Source of the DNA: Lachnospiraceae bacterium FE2018
GTDB taxonomy: Bacteria; Bacillota; Clostridia; Lachnospirales; Lachnospiraceae
Direction: 5' to 3'
Assembly (NCBI GenBank): GCA_000702845.1
Contig: JNKK01000001.1
Location: 62,001 to 126,000, forward strand
Length of the DNA stretch: 64,000 nt
Shown: piece by piece, positions 63,825 to 64,000 of the stretch
Numbering within the stretch: position 1 is the first letter of the stretch
How the letters are laid out: the number at the start of each line of letters is the position of its first letter
Position numbers and translations under genes: made by a program
Notes under the pieces: model-generated
Seen by the model: only the letters and a program-made list of their open reading frames with translations
What the model was told of the DNA's origin: nothing
The model's database searches: none

Positions 63825-64000
63825 ATGAAAAGACCTGAACAGATATACGATTCATCCGGGTTTGTTATGCTGGCGGATTATGTTCCGCACAGTGTTCAGG
63901 AAATCCGTTATCATTCGACCTACAATTTTATCGGCGACCGGATCAACGGTTACGAAGAACCGTGTGCATTTCTGACACTGGATGCGGCACGGGCGCTGAA
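63825..64000 (+). CDS. D-Ala-D-Ala dipeptidase (VanX/DdpX-like), N-terminal part
   Basis: The first 58 residues of an M15-family peptidase: FVMLADYVPHSVQEIRYHST, YNFIGDRINGYEEPCAFLTL, DAARAL. These match the start of VanX/DdpX D-alanyl-D-alanine dipeptidases, which cleave D-Ala-D-Ala in resistance or peptidoglycan recycling. The catalytic zinc site would lie beyond the window. The ATG at 63825 follows AAAGGAAAATGATT; an ATG at 63819 is too close to that site. It starts 20 bases after the HAD gene. Confidence 0.88.
   Translation, partial: MKRPEQIYDSSGFVMLADYVPHSVQEIRYHSTYNFIGDRINGYEEPCAFLTLDAARAL

Overview
The window looks like chromosomal DNA of an anaerobic Clostridia, most likely a Lachnospiraceae-type gut or rumen Firmicute. 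The evidence is GGAGG-type ribosome sites with ATG, GTG and TTG starts, Firmicute-style SOS boxes (GAAC-N4-GTTC), a superoxide-reductase-like domain, radical SAM enzymes and many fragments typical of clostridial conjugative elements. Few genes look like core housekeeping genes. Most of the window is accessory DNA built from successive insertions and deletions, with at least ten gene fragments or frameshifted genes. Species identity is inference.

Layout. 1-5.1 kb: end of a PAP2 phosphatase, a TetR regulator, then a tight row of a DUF308-like membrane protein, a radical SAM enzyme, a SAM synthetase (metK) and a DegV protein. A second, diverged radical SAM C-terminus follows as a remnant. 5.4-7.6 kb: a small alarmone synthetase, a type III toxin-antitoxin locus on the minus strand (repeat RNA, terminator, ToxN-like toxin with a C-terminal frameshift) and decayed conjugation genes. 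7.7-11.3 kb: an EamA transporter, a YpsA-like carrier protein and an SOS-box-controlled LexA/ImmA operon. 11.6-25.7 kb: an integrated element with XRE regulators, unknown proteins, three metallophosphoesterases, an ATPase plus TOPRIM-like pair resembling a two-gene defence system, a likely structured RNA, two ParB-like proteins, MazF, an excisionase-like protein, a protein with four helix-turn-helix units, a tyrosine integrase, and an attachment region with the 3' half of a tRNA-Arg-like gene ringed by TCTAA repeats. 26.2-27.7 kb: an IS110-family element.

27.7-39.5 kb: small accessory genes, an XRE protein fused to a desulfoferrodoxin-like domain, a deletion mosaic of DUF5688, Cna-B adhesin and relaxase fragments, and a Fic/DUF1697/DUF4256/DUF1801/DUF2200 cassette bounded by hairpin clusters. 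Then a chimeric flavodoxin, an aldo/keto reductase divergent from a LysR regulator, PhzF and a truncated crcB. 39.4-43.8 kb: two copies of an unusual leader (terminator plus tRNA-Leu(UAA)-like RNA), one before a truncated rtcB and one before an intact rtcB. 44-52 kb: MerR/TipAS and TetR regulators, a CPBP protease, KptA, a DUF134-NifX fusion, flavodoxin, DUF523, a rhodanese lipoprotein, an Mbeg1-like hydrolase and a peptide with a double-glycine motif. 52-64 kb: a PatB aminotransferase, a large PLD/helicase/DUF3427 protein with a MutT partner, a second SOS locus (LexA plus Y-family polymerase), a macro-domain protein, ThpR, a HAD phosphatase and the start of a VanX-type dipeptidase.

Themes. 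(1) RNA damage and repair: ToxN-type RNase, MazF, RtcB with tRNA-like leaders, KptA, a 2H phosphoesterase (ThpR) and a macro-domain protein could form RNA-breaking and RNA-mending sides of one network. (2) SOS control: three sequence-supported SOS boxes each overlap a promoter, and two LexA paralogues carry a UmuD-like Cys-Gly cleavage site. (3) Defence and mobility: the ATPase/TOPRIM pair, the helicase/MutT pair, Fic and the toxins sit among integrase, IS110 and decayed conjugation genes.
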